Positions 26,403 through 35,162 of a stretch of DNA of 64,000 nucleotides are shown piece after piece. A model generated the notes under the pieces. That model ran no database searches. It saw only the letters and a list, made by a program, of their open reading frames with translations, and was not told the origin of the DNA. The stretch's first letter is position 1, and every line of letters starts with the position of its first letter. A program made the position numbers and the translations under genes. The DNA comes from BJHL01 sp040378885 (lineage in GTDB: Bacteria > Planctomycetota > Phycisphaerae > Phycisphaerales > UBA1924): the NCBI GenBank assembly GCA_046316615.1, contig JBKDAN010000069.1, forward strand, positions 18,687-82,686, read 5' to 3'.

Positions 26403-26405
26403 TTA
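26284..26405. repeat. Hairpin repeat family R4, copy b
   Basis: Four direct AAATGG(C/T)C units on the left, the inner hairpin GCGCGCGGGAG-TCG-CCCGCGCGC-like at 26328-26354, then the reverse-complement arm. It ends at the stop codon of the second dockerin protein (minus strand), mirroring copy a at 22893-22997. Confidence 0.85.
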
Positions 26406-28817
26406 CGGACAGTTCCCGCCCGCGAGGACGTTGAAGAAGTCAATCACATCCTGGTCCTCGGAAAACACACCGTTGTTGTTAAAGTCGATGTCGTTGCACG
26501 TGGCACACGCACTGCCAGCGAGGACATCAAAGAAGTCGATCACGTCCTGCTCTTCGGGGAAGACGTCGTTGTTGTTGAAATCAATGTCATCGCAGATTCT
26601 GACGCAACCCCAGCGAGCGATGAAGGGCGCAACAACGTCGCCGGCAGTGGTGAAACGGCCACCAGCGATCAGATCGCCATTGGGCAGCACCGCGAGCGCG
26701 AACACCTCGCCGTTAGTACCCGACCCCAAAGGCGCCCACTGCTCAGTGACGGGATTCCAACGGGCGATATTGCGGGCACTAATCCCTCCCGCGGTAGTGA
26801 AGACACCAGCGGCAATCAGTTCACCACTCGGTAGGATCGCAAGTGCGTACACAGGGTTATTGATGCCTGATCCCAAAGGCATCCACTGCTGGAGGACGGG
26901 GTTCCAGCGGGCGATATTGCGGGCACTGACCTCTCCGCCGAAGGTGAATGTGTTGAAGGAGCCACCAGCGATCAGTTCGCCATTCGGGAGCGCCACGACT
27001 GCGCTGACGACGCCGGTCATGCCCGAGCCCACAGGCGCCCATTGCGATGTGGCCGGATTCCAGCGAGCGATGCGGTTCGCGCTAACGTTGCCGGCTGAGG
27101 TGAAGTCACCACCTGCTATGACATGACCGTCCGAAAGCGTCACCAGCGCGTTCACGGTGTTATTCATTCCGACACCGAGCGATGACCACTGTCCGGTCGC
27201 GGCGTTCCAGTGCGCGATGCGATTGGCGGTAACGCCGCTGGCGAAAGTGAAGAAACCACCGGCCACCAACCCGCCGTTGGGAAGAGCGGTCAGAGCTTGC
27301 ACGCTGCCAAGAATTCCCGATCCCAAAGCCGCCCATTCACCGGTTGTAGGGTTCCAGCGCGCAATGCTATTGGCAGGCACACCGCCAGCGGAACTGAAGA
27401 AACCGCCCGCGACGAGATCGCCTCTGGGAAGCGGCGTGAGAGCGAATACAGCGTCGTTCATGCCGGTACCGACTGGTGCCCATTGCGCGGTCGCAGGGTT
27501 CCAGCGCGCGATCCGTCTGGTGACGATCCCGTCGACGCTGGCGAAGCGACCTGCAGCGATCAGATCGCCGCTGGGGAGCGTCGTGAGAGCAGACACGCTG
27601 CCACTCATGCTCGTGCCCGCGTTCAGGGCGGCCCATTGACCGGTCGAGGCGTTCCAGCGAGCGACATAGCTTGCGATTACGCCGCCGGCGATCTGGAATT
27701 GGCCCGCCGCAAACAGTTCGCCACTGGGAAGCGCAGTGAGTGCATTCACGTCACCGGCATCCACCATGCCCGTACCTAAGGGTGCCCATTGTCCAGTTGC
27801 GGGGTTCCAGCGGGCGATGCGGTTGGCAGTCACGCCGTCAGCGGTGGTGAATGCGCCCCCCGCAATCACATCGCCATTGGGAAGCGTCGTAAGACTTGTT
27901 ACGCGGTTGTTCATGCCTGCCCCGAAAGCTTCCCATTGCCCGGTCACGGGGTTCCGACGCGCGATGTAGTTGGCAGCAACGCCCGCCGCGTTGGTGAAGA
28001 ACCCCCCTGCGATCAGACCGCCGTCGGGGAGCGTCGCCACCGCGCTCACAGTGGTGTTCATGCCAGCACCCAGCGGCGCCCACTGTCCGGTCGCAAAGAT
28101 CCAACGGGCGATGCGGTTGGCGGTCACGCCGCCTGCAGTGGTAAAGGTGCCCGCAGCGATCAGATCGCCGTTGGGGAGCGTCGCAAGACTCGTTACAACG
28201 TTATTCATGCCCGCGCCGAATGGTGCCCATTGTCCGGTCGCTGGGTTCCAGCGAGCGATACGGTTGGCACTGATGCCGCCGGCGGTGGTGAAAGAGCCTC
28301 CCACGACGAGATCGCCGTTGGGCAGTGTCGCCATAGTTCGGACGTCACCGTTCATACCCGCGCCCAGCGGCACCCATTGGCCGGTCGCGGGGTCCCAGCG
28401 GGCGATGCGGTTAGCACTGACGCCGCCGGCGGAAGTGAAAAGGCCACCAGCCACCAACTCGCCGGTGGGAAGCGTAGTCAGGGCGTCTACTTGATTGTCG
28501 AAGCCCGTGCTGAGGGCGGACCAATGCCCCGACACGGGGTCGTAGGTCGCGATTCGACTTGCAGAGATGCCGCCCACCATCGTGAATGCTCCGCCGACAA
28601 CAAGTTGGGGGGAGTGCGGTCCACTGCCGTCCGGATCCCACATCGTCATGGCACGCACGAGGTCGCTGGCGCCAGCGAAGGAGGCGGGGGCCGGGTCAAG
28701 GGGCTGCCACACCGGCTCACACTGAGCGCGTGCTGAGGCTGATGTCAAACCCGTTGCGACCAATGGAACAGCGGTAAGCAAGGAAATGACGAAGCCGACG
28801 ATACAGCGGATAAGCAT
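26403..28817 (-). CDS. Secreted 14-repeat propeller-like protein with paired dockerin-like tail
   Basis: An 804-residue exported protein. The signal peptide is about the first 32 residues (VISLLTAVPLVATGLTSASA). The body is about fourteen tandem ~48-residue repeats of the form ANRIARWNPATGQWAPLGAG, then a variable strand, then TLPNGDLIAGG-F(T)TAGG; these are typical of Kelch- or delta-60-like beta-propeller blades. The last ~65 residues are two dockerin-like units with EF-hand-type loops (DFNNNDVFPEEQD and DFNNNGVFSEDQD), each closing with a Cys, ending GGNCP. The tail is shared with the neighbouring split gene, implying the same anchoring or scaffold. The native ligand is unknown. Both ends are clear; the ORF is intact. 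Confidence 0.85.
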   Translation of the reverse strand: MLIRCIVGFVISLLTAVPLVATGLTSASARAQCEPVWQPLDPAPASFAGASDLVRAMTMWDPDGSGPHSPQLVVGGAFTMVGGISASRIATYDPVSGHWSALSTGFDNQVDALTTLPTGELVAGGLFTSAGGVSANRIARWDPATGQWVPLGAGMNGDVRTMATLPNGDLVVGGSFTTAGGISANRIARWNPATGQWAPFGAGMNNVVTSLATLPNGDLIAAGTFTTAGGVTANRIARWIFATGQWAPLGAGMNTTVSAVATLPDGGLIAGGFFTNAAGVAANYIARRNPVTGQWEAFGAGMNNRVTSLTTLPNGDVIAGGAFTTADGVTANRIARWNPATGQWAPLGTGMVDAGDVNALTALPSGELFAAGQFQIAGGVIASYVARWNASTGQWAALNAGTSMSGSVSALTTLPSGDLIAAGRFASVDGIVTRRIARWNPATAQWAPVGTGMNDAVFALTPLPRGDLVAGGFFSSAGGVPANSIARWNPTTGEWAALGSGILGSVQALTALPNGGLVAGGFFTFASGVTANRIAHWNAATGQWSSLGVGMNNTVNALVTLSDGHVIAGGDFTSAGNVSANRIARWNPATSQWAPVGSGMTGVVSAVVALPNGELIAGGSFNTFTFGGEVSARNIARWNPVLQQWMPLGSGINNPVYALAILPSGELIAAGVFTTAGGISARNIARWNPVTEQWAPLGSGTNGEVFALAVLPNGDLIAGGRFTTAGDVVAPFIARWGCVRICDDIDFNNNDVFPEEQDVIDFFDVLAGSACATCNDIDFNNNGVFSEDQDVIDFFNVLAGGNCP

Positions 28818-29024
28818 ACTAACCCCTTGAAAGTGAGGACTTGCGCCGCAATATACCCTTTCGCGTGTTGTCCGGCAAGCCCCATTTCATCGGCATCGAG
28901 CGTCGCGCGTCCAATGGCTCGCGCCACTGAAGCGATAACCACAGCTGGTCTGATCGGCCGTTGGAGGGTTCGTGTCGGCGATCCCTTTTGTCCGGTTTGT
29001 GCGTCGCACTGAACTTCTCTCCGT

Positions 29025-29060
29025 AAAGAAAAACCCCGCGACTTATGTCGCGGGGGTTTG
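29025..29060 (-). terminator. Rho-independent terminator of rpsA
   Basis: AAACCCCGCGAC / GTCGCGGGGGTTT stem (one bulged G) with a TTAT-type loop; reading on the minus strand it is followed by TTTTTCTTT. It lies ~50 bases after the rpsA stop. Confidence 0.85.
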
Positions 29061-29077
29061 TTGTTACTGGGTTGCGC

Positions 29078-29098
29078 CCGTCCCGGAGGGGCGGGCCA
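29078..29098. repeat. GC-rich palindromic element, 9-3-9 hairpin
   Basis: GCCCGTCCC, loop GGA, GGGGCGGGC (one T-G wobble), followed by CACC, giving GGTGG at its edge on the minus strand. It has the same 9-3-9 geometry and GGTGG border as the hairpins inside miaB (16844-16900). Confidence 0.55.
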
Positions 29099-29107
29099 CC
29101 GGTTGCA

Positions 29108-30907
29108 TCACTTGAACTTGATCTTGTCGGTGCCCATCGCGCCGTGGTCGTCCATGCCGCCGCGGGCAGGTTCTTTGCCCTTCTTCTTGGGGGCTGCGGG
29201 CTCGTCGCCTGCTTCGCCGCCGGAGCCGCCCGTGCCGCCGCTGCTGTCGCCCCACTGGGCGCGCTTGAGCGAGAGGCCGATCTTGCGGTCGCTGCGGTCG
29301 ACGCGGAGGATCTTGACGTCGATCTCATCGCCGGCCTTGACCACGTCCTGCGGGTTCTCGACCTTGTGGTCGGCCAGTTCGCTGATGTGCAGCAGGCCTT
29401 CCAGTTCGGCTTCGAGCTCAACGAAGACGCCGAAGTTGGTGATCTTGGTGACGGTGCCGCGAACGACCATGCCCGGCTTGTAGTGCTCGGGGATGGCGTT
29501 GAGCCACGGATCTTCGGTGAGCTGCTTGATACCGAGGCTGATGCGCTGCTTTTCGCGATCGACCTCGAGGACCACGCAGCGGACCTTGTCGCCCTTCTTG
29601 AGGACTTCGTTGGGGTGCGTGACCTTCTTGGTCCAGCTCATGTCGCTGACGTGCAGCAGGCCGTCGATGCCCGGCTCGATCTCGACAAACGCGCCGTAGT
29701 TGGCGAGGTTGCGGACGTTGCCCTCGATGACGGTGCCGGGCGGGTACTTCTCGCCCACCAGCTCCCAGGGGTTCACTTCCGTCTGCTTCATGCCCAGGCT
29801 GATCTCTTGCTTGTCCTTGTTGATTTCGAGGACAACCACGTCGACCATCTGGCCCGTCGTCACCATCTCGCTGGGGTGGTTCACGCGGCGCGTCCACGAC
29901 ATTTCACTGATGTGCACCAGACCTTCGACGCCGTCTTCGAGCTTGACGAACGCGCCGTAGGACATGATGCTCGTGACTTCGCCGTGAATGCGCGACTGCA
30001 CGGGGAACTTCTTCTCGATCTCTTCCCAGGGGCTGGCTTCCTTCTGCTTGAGGCCCAGGGCGATCTTTTCCTTTTCCTTGTCGATGTTCAGCACCTTCAC
30101 GTCCACGCGCTGGCCGATGCGGAGCAGCTCGCTGGGGTGATTGATGCGGGACCACGACATGTCGGTGATGTGCAGCAGGCCGTCGATGCCGCCCAGGTCA
30201 ACGAACGCGCCGAAGTCGGCGATGTTCTTGACTTCGCCAGCGACGATGTCGCCTTCCTTCAGCGTTTCGAGCAGACGCTTCTTCGCGCTGTCGCGTTCGG
30301 TTTCGATCAGCTTGCGGCGGCTGACGACGATGTTGCGACGCTCCAGGTCGATCTTGATGATCTCGGCGCGAACCTTCTTGCCGATGTAGTCCTTGGGCTC
30401 GCCGGGGCGGCGGACGTCAACCTGGCTCATGGGCAGGAAGACCGGCACGCCGATGTCGACGAGCAGGCCGCCCTTGATGCTCTTGGTGACGGGGCCTTCG
30501 ACCACGTCGCCTTCCTTCTGCGTGTCGACGATGCGCTGCCAGGCCATCATGCGATCGGCGCGGCGCTTGCTGAGGCGGATAAGGCCTTCTTCGTCTTCGA
30601 GCTGCTCGAGCAGAACGTCGATTTCATCGCCGGGCTTGACGATGACGCCTTCGAATTCTTCCTTGGGGATCAGGCCTTCGCTCTTGAGGCCCACTTCGAC
30701 GACGACGTCGTCGCCGGCGTAGCCGATGACCTTGCCCTTGATGAGCTTGCCTTCGGTCAGGTCAGCGACCTGGCCCTTCATGAGCGTGTCCATGAACTCG
30801 CTCTTGGAGGCGGTCTTGCCGCCCGCGCCCTTCATGGCGTCCAGCATCATCTTGTCGAGGTCGACATCAGCGATACCCAGCGAAGCAATCAGCGATTCAT
30901 CGATCAT
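29108..30907 (-). CDS. rpsA: 30S ribosomal protein S1
   Basis: 599 residues with six S1 (OB-fold) domains: about 45-110, 125-195, 210-280, 295-365, 385-455 and 470-540. The last four have the classic GAFV-type cores (ADFGAFVDL, MSYGAFVKL, ANYGAFVEI, TNFGVFVEL) followed by HI(T/S)DMSW-like ends. S1 helps the 30S subunit bind and unfold mRNA. The C-terminal ~50 residues are Gly/Lys-rich (GGTGGSGGEAGDE), which may differ among relatives. The ATG at 30907 starts MIDESLIASLG; the frame is open upstream through a palindromic element but lacks similarity. A good terminator follows. Confidence 0.95.
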   Translation of the reverse strand: MIDESLIASLGIADVDLDKMMLDAMKGAGGKTASKSEFMDTLMKGQVADLTEGKLIKGKVIGYAGDDVVVEVGLKSEGLIPKEEFEGVIVKPGDEIDVLLEQLEDEEGLIRLSKRRADRMMAWQRIVDTQKEGDVVEGPVTKSIKGGLLVDIGVPVFLPMSQVDVRRPGEPKDYIGKKVRAEIIKIDLERRNIVVSRRKLIETERDSAKKRLLETLKEGDIVAGEVKNIADFGAFVDLGGIDGLLHITDMSWSRINHPSELLRIGQRVDVKVLNIDKEKEKIALGLKQKEASPWEEIEKKFPVQSRIHGEVTSIMSYGAFVKLEDGVEGLVHISEMSWTRRVNHPSEMVTTGQMVDVVVLEINKDKQEISLGMKQTEVNPWELVGEKYPPGTVIEGNVRNLANYGAFVEIEPGIDGLLHVSDMSWTKKVTHPNEVLKKGDKVRCVVLEVDREKQRISLGIKQLTEDPWLNAIPEHYKPGMVVRGTVTKITNFGVFVELEAELEGLLHISELADHKVENPQDVVKAGDEIDVKILRVDRSDRKIGLSLKRAQWGDSSGGTGGSGGEAGDEPAAPKKKGKEPARGGMDDHGAMGTDKIKFK

Positions 30908-30928
30908 GTGCGAACACTTTCCGATGGC

Positions 30929-30995
30929 GGGTGGGTCGCTCTTGGGTACCCCGGCTTTCCAAGCCGGGCCTTTGACGCCCACCACCATCAACGCA
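30929..30995. repeat. Palindromic element in the rpsA leader
   Basis: A perfect 8-bp stem CCCGGCTT-TCC-AAGCCGGG at 30950-30968, bracketed by GGTGGG (left) and CCCACC (right). It lies 43-60 bases upstream of the rpsA start on the minus strand. The borders and trinucleotide loop resemble the miaB element. Confidence 0.5.
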
Positions 30996-31214
30996 TCGTT
31001 CATCGCGGTAGGACAACCCGCGACGCTCGGCGCGCCGTCAGCCTGACTTCTCCTCTTGAGAAGCAAAGCCCGCCCCGCTAACCCCGGGGCAGAGGACAAA
31101 AGCCAGTTCTCGCGGCGACCCAACCACCTCGGCAGGCCACAACGCGCCCAGCGTCCTTCTGGGATGGAAGTTTAGGCCGAAAACTGCCCGCTGTGGCCGG
31201 CCGAACAACCATAG

Positions 31215-31250
31215 AAAACGGGCCCGAGCAACTCGCTCGGGCCCGCTTTC
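31215..31250 (-). terminator. Rho-independent terminator of eno
   Basis: Perfect stem CGGGCCCGAGC / GCTCGGGCCCG with loop AACTC (31219-31245), followed on the minus strand by TTTTC. It lies ~60 bases past the eno stop. Confidence 0.85.
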
Positions 31251-31308
31251 ATGTTCGCAACTGCCTTGCCTTCGGTACTGCGGCACTCCGCCCTCAGGCA
31301 CTCCCGCC

Positions 31309-32610
31309 TTACTTCCGCCACCACATGTTGCCGCCGTACTGCGCTGCATCACCCAGATCTTCCGCGATGCGAATGAGCTGGTTGTACTTCGCGTTGCGGT
31401 CGCTGCGGCACGGCGCGCCCGTCTTGATCTGGCCGCAGTTGGTGGCGACGGCGATGTCGGCGATCGTCGAATCTTCCGTTTCGCCGCTGCGGTGGCTGAG
31501 GATCGCGCTGTAGCGGCTGCGCATGGCGAGGTTCACCGCGTCAAAGGTCTCGCTGAGCGTGCCGATCTGGTTCACCTTCACAAGAATCGCGTTCGCGCAC
31601 TTCTCATCAAGGCCGCGCTGGAGGAACTTTTTGTTGGTGACGAAGAGGTCATCGCCCACAAGCTGGATTTTGTCGCCCAGCTTGGCCGTGAGCTTGCGCC
31701 AGCCTTCCCAGTCGTTTTCAGCCAGGCCGTCTTCGATGCTGCGGATGGGATACTTGCTGCACCAGTTGGCCCACATGTCGATCATTTCGTCGCTGCTGAC
31801 AACTTGCTTGGTGCTCTTGAACATCTTGTAGCCGGTCTTGCCTTCGGCGGCGGCTTCGTTCCAGCATTCACTGGTCGCGGGGTCCAGGGCGACAAAGATC
31901 TGCTCGCCCCACTTGTAGCCGGTTTTCTTGACGGCCTTCTCAATGATCTGCAGAGCTTCTTCGTTGCTCTTGAGGTTGGGCGCGAAGCCGCCTTCATCAC
32001 CCACGGCGGTTGAGAGGTGATCGTCGTGCAGCACCTTCTTGAGCGCGTGGTAGATCTCAACGCCCGCGCGCGTCGCGTCGGCGAAGTTGTCGAAGCCCCA
32101 GGGCTGGATCATGAACTCCTGGAAGTCGACGGTGTTGTCGGCGTGCTTGCCGCCGTTCAGGATGTTCATCATCGGAACGGGCAGGGTCTTCGCCGCGCCG
32201 CCGCCGAGATAGCGATAGAGCGGCAGTCCGCAGGCTTCGGCAGCGGCCTTCGCAGCAGCCATGCTCACACCCAGAATGGCGTTGGCACCAAGGTTGGCCT
32301 TGTTGGCGGTGCCGTCGAGCTGCAGGAGCAGCTTGTCGATGGCTTCCTGTATGCGCACGTCCATGCCCAGCAGTTCGGGGCAGATGCGCTCGTTGACGTT
32401 GGCGACGGCCTTCAGCACGCCCTTGCCCACGTACACACCTTTGTCGTTGTCGCGCAGTTCGCAGGCTTCGTGCTCGCCCGTGCTCGCGCCGCTGGGCACC
32501 GCAGCGCGGCCCTTGATGCCAGAGTCCAGTTCAACATCGACTTCCACCGTGGGGTTGCCGCGTGAGTCGAGCACCTGACGAGCCTTGACGTTGACGATTT
32601 CAAAGGACAT
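31309..32610 (-). CDS. eno: Enolase
   Basis: Enolase interconverts 2-phosphoglycerate and phosphoenolpyruvate in glycolysis; it is cytoplasmic and Mg-dependent. The 433-residue protein is full length. Diagnostic blocks: AVPSGASTGEHEACELRDND, GANAILGVSMA, MNILNGGKHADNTVDFQEFM, VGDEGGFAPNL, a metal-ligand Asp in SIEDGLAENDW, then LVKVNQIGTLSETF with the catalytic Lys, and SHRSGETEDSTIADIAVA. Nothing unusual. It lies upstream of rpsA on the same strand but has its own terminator. Confidence 0.98.
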   Translation of the reverse strand: MSFEIVNVKARQVLDSRGNPTVEVDVELDSGIKGRAAVPSGASTGEHEACELRDNDKGVYVGKGVLKAVANVNERICPELLGMDVRIQEAIDKLLLQLDGTANKANLGANAILGVSMAAAKAAAEACGLPLYRYLGGGAAKTLPVPMMNILNGGKHADNTVDFQEFMIQPWGFDNFADATRAGVEIYHALKKVLHDDHLSTAVGDEGGFAPNLKSNEEALQIIEKAVKKTGYKWGEQIFVALDPATSECWNEAAAEGKTGYKMFKSTKQVVSSDEMIDMWANWCSKYPIRSIEDGLAENDWEGWRKLTAKLGDKIQLVGDDLFVTNKKFLQRGLDEKCANAILVKVNQIGTLSETFDAVNLAMRSRYSAILSHRSGETEDSTIADIAVATNCGQIKTGAPCRSDRNAKYNQLIRIAEDLGDAAQYGGNMWWRK

Positions 32611-32946
32611 GCGTGAATCCTCGGGAGCGAACGAGCGATGCGAATCGCGAAAAACAGCAGACAGCCGCGCCGCCTGCGGTCGCAGGATACCCGCGCCAAA
32701 CCTGCCGCGTGTCAGCGAATCTCAATCACCGCAACGGTGCGGTCATCACTGGGCTTTCCAAGTGCATCGGCCGCCTCTGCTGCCCGTATCTCGCGAGTCC
32801 TGCCAACTTCGCTCGTCGCCAAACCAAGCATGAGCTAGTTGTCTGCCGCACACATCCGCGGCCTCCATGAACGCGCGGTCATGACGGCGAGGAGATTACT
32901 TCAAGCAACGGGGCTTCGCGCTGATGCCAGACGATTGGCTGCAACA
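32611..32946. other. Gene-free interval between eno and the lipoprotein gene
   Basis: 336 bases. Short overlapping ORFs exist on the plus strand but none has a ribosome site or recognisable product. It probably holds the eno promoter; no confident promoter boxes or terminator were picked out. Confidence 0.5.
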
Positions 32947-33726
32947 TCAGGGGGTTTTCGGCGACGTGGTCTCTTCAGCCTTTTGGGCAGGCTGACTCAC
33001 ATCTTGCTTCACGCGGCGCAACCGGAAAAGCACGTCCTTGAACTCGCCTGCAGCTTCCGCTTCGACAATGACACGCTGCAATTGGGGCGAACTCACGTTA
33101 ATGACTCGGAACGAGGCATTCACAATCTTGAGCGCATTCTGGTCCGACTGCTCCAGCATCTCCTCGTGGCCTTCGAGCAAGTTGACACTCGGATAGTTGA
33201 ATGGCTTGCGCGGGGGTGTAGGCTTCGTATCCGAGCCGAAGCCGTTGATTGTGACATCAAGGTTGAGATCCGGCTCCCGGCCCAGCAACCGAATCTCATC
33301 TTCATCGATCTCAAACTTCATCATGTGGTGCGTCATGATGACAAATGGCCCGGCAGTTTGGGCAATCTTTTTTGACTCTTCCTGTCCCAGCGTGATGTCC
33401 AGATAGCGATATTGGCCGACGCGAAAGACCGTCGCGAACATATCGGGAAGCACGGGGCCCTCGTCCGCAGTCTCGTTCATTCGCACGTGAATGTCGTATC
33501 CGTACCGCTCCGACTCCGTTACGGTGAACATCGCGGGCAAGTCCATTACTTGTGACGCGCCTTCCTCCTCGACAGGCTTCCATACGCCGACAAACTTGGG
33601 TTCGGTCTCGACAGACCTCATCAGATAGAACGGCGCGATCGACGGCCCCGTACCAGCGCATCCACCCAGCAGCATCCCACAAGATGCGACACACATCGCC
33701 ACAAACGCCTTCATCAAGTTCGTCAC
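32947..33726 (-). CDS. Hypothetical lipoprotein
   Basis: A ~259-residue lipoprotein of unknown function. The signal sequence MKAFVAMCVASCGMLLGGC ends in a lipobox-like LGGC. The mature region has no recognised domain; it is acidic-strand-rich with a SPQLQRVIVEAEAAGEFKDV helix and a Lys/Thr/Pro C-terminus. The start is judged from AAAGGGG six bases before a GTG at 33726, four codons before the ATG at 33714. A GTG at 33759 would overlap the lipA stop. Directly behind lipA in the same orientation, so likely co-transcribed. Confidence 0.7.
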   Translation of the reverse strand: MTNLMKAFVAMCVASCGMLLGGCAGTGPSIAPFYLMRSVETEPKFVGVWKPVEEEGASQVMDLPAMFTVTESERYGYDIHVRMNETADEGPVLPDMFATVFRVGQYRYLDITLGQEESKKIAQTAGPFVIMTHHMMKFEIDEDEIRLLGREPDLNLDVTINGFGSDTKPTPPRKPFNYPSVNLLEGHEEMLEQSDQNALKIVNASFRVINVSSPQLQRVIVEAEAAGEFKDVLFRLRRVKQDVSQPAQKAEETTSPKTP

Positions 33727-33755
33727 GTTGTACCCCTTTCGCTTTGCGCCTTCCT

Positions 33756-34871
33756 TCACCGCCCCAGCAACTTCTCCATCTGCTCCCGATTGTGCTTCTC
33801 ACGCTCATCGTTCACACCCGTCAGGCTGTCCGCCTGATGGTCCGCGTGATAGCTGCTGCGAACCAGCGGCCCGCTCTCCACCACCTTGAAGCCGCGCTGC
33901 AGGCCTTCATCCTGAAACACCTTGAACTGCTCAGGCGTCACCCAGCGATCAATCGGCAGGTGGTTGCGCGTGGGCTGCAAGTACTGGCCGATCGTCAGGA
34001 TGTCGCAGGCGTCGTTGCGAGGCGAGGTGACGCGAGTGCCCGCCATCAACTCATCCATCAGGCCCAGCACTTCCTCATCCTTCTCACCAATGCCCACCAT
34101 AATGCCCGTCTTCGCCACAACGCCCTGCTCCTTGCAGCGACGCAGCAGTTCGATCGAGCGATCAAACTTCGCGCTCGGACGCACCGCCGGATACATGCGG
34201 CGAACCGTCTCAAGATTGTGATTGATGATGTGAGGCCGCGCGTCGATCACCATCTGCAGCGCGCCCCAGTTGCCTTCAAAGTCCGGGATCAACACTTCGA
34301 TCGACAGCCCCGGGCACGCCTCTCGCGTGCGGATGATCGTCTCCGCCCAGATGCTTGCGCCGCCGTCCGCCAGTTCGTCGCGATTCACGCTCGTAATGAC
34401 GATGTGCTTGAGCTTGGCGTGTTCCCACATCAGGCGCATGCTTTCAGCCACGCGACGTGGTTCGTCCTTATCCAGCACGTTGGGCCGCCCCGTCTTCACA
34501 TTGCAGAACCCACACGCTCGGGTGCACGTGTCGCCCAGAATCATGATGGTGGCCACGCCGCGGGACCAGCATTCGCCCATGTTGGGGCAACCGGCTTCTT
34601 CGCACACGGTGAACAGTTTGTGCTCGCTCAGTACGTTCTTGAGTCGCAGGTACTCAGGCCCGCCCGGCACTTTGGCCCGCAGCCAGTCGGGCTTCTTCTT
34701 CAGACTCAGCGTCTGCTTGCCTTCCTGATTGTTCAGCACCATGCTCGAAAGGCTGATCTTGGGCGGATCAATCGTCCGCAGCGGGTCGCCTCCCGCCGGC
34801 CGCGGGTGGCGGGCCAGCGTGCGAGCGAGAGCGGCATCACTGATAGAACCATTCTGAGGAGCAGCGGTCAT
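33756..34871 (-). CDS. lipA: Lipoyl synthase
   Basis: LipA inserts two sulfurs into protein-bound octanoyl groups, completing lipoate on the 2-oxoacid dehydrogenases and GcvH. Both 4Fe-4S clusters are visible: the auxiliary CEEAGCPNMGEC and the radical-SAM CTRACGFC. The RSSYHAD motif near the C-terminus supplies the Ser ligand. The protein is 371 residues, longer than most (~320), with ~50 extra N-terminal residues. ATG 34871 starts MTAAPQNGS; the frame runs 15 codons further upstream. lipB is not in the window. Confidence 0.95.
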   Translation of the reverse strand: MTAAPQNGSISDAALARTLARHPRPAGGDPLRTIDPPKISLSSMVLNNQEGKQTLSLKKKPDWLRAKVPGGPEYLRLKNVLSEHKLFTVCEEAGCPNMGECWSRGVATIMILGDTCTRACGFCNVKTGRPNVLDKDEPRRVAESMRLMWEHAKLKHIVITSVNRDELADGGASIWAETIIRTREACPGLSIEVLIPDFEGNWGALQMVIDARPHIINHNLETVRRMYPAVRPSAKFDRSIELLRRCKEQGVVAKTGIMVGIGEKDEEVLGLMDELMAGTRVTSPRNDACDILTIGQYLQPTRNHLPIDRWVTPEQFKVFQDEGLQRGFKVVESGPLVRSSYHADHQADSLTGVNDEREKHNREQMEKLLGR

Positions 34872-35162
34872 TGTGAACCATGGTAGCAAGCCGTGACAAT
34901 CATCCCTTCCGCGCAACTACCGCGCGACTTTTCCGTCGCGCTTCCTCTCTGTCAGTTTGAGGACCTGCCTGTGAAACGCCGATCATGCACTTATCGCGCC
35001 TGGCCAAGTCCGCAGAACTAGACTTGGCCCGCACAGACCGACCTCGCGTTCACCCATTTTCCCTGCTTGGGTGGACGAGGGATGTTTGCGTGGTATGTTC
35101 GAGACGCGCGGCCCTGTTGGGTCGGGCATGGCTGTCCAAGGAGCAGAACTGTGGGTTCGCAC
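34872..35162. other. Divergent promoter region between lipA and the polysaccharide-export gene
   Basis: About 290 bases that should hold both promoters. No box pair good enough to call was found. Confidence 0.4.

Larger units (their letters stand above)
28818..29107. other. Intergenic interval upstream of the repeat-protein gene and downstream of rpsA
   Basis: No convincing gene. It holds the upstream region of the minus-strand propeller protein, the rpsA terminator at 29025-29060 and a palindromic GC element at 29078-29098. Confidence 0.6.

Noticed and set aside
28586..28777. Short ORFs opposite the propeller-protein gene
   Set aside because: Translations of the repeats in reverse; no ribosome site.
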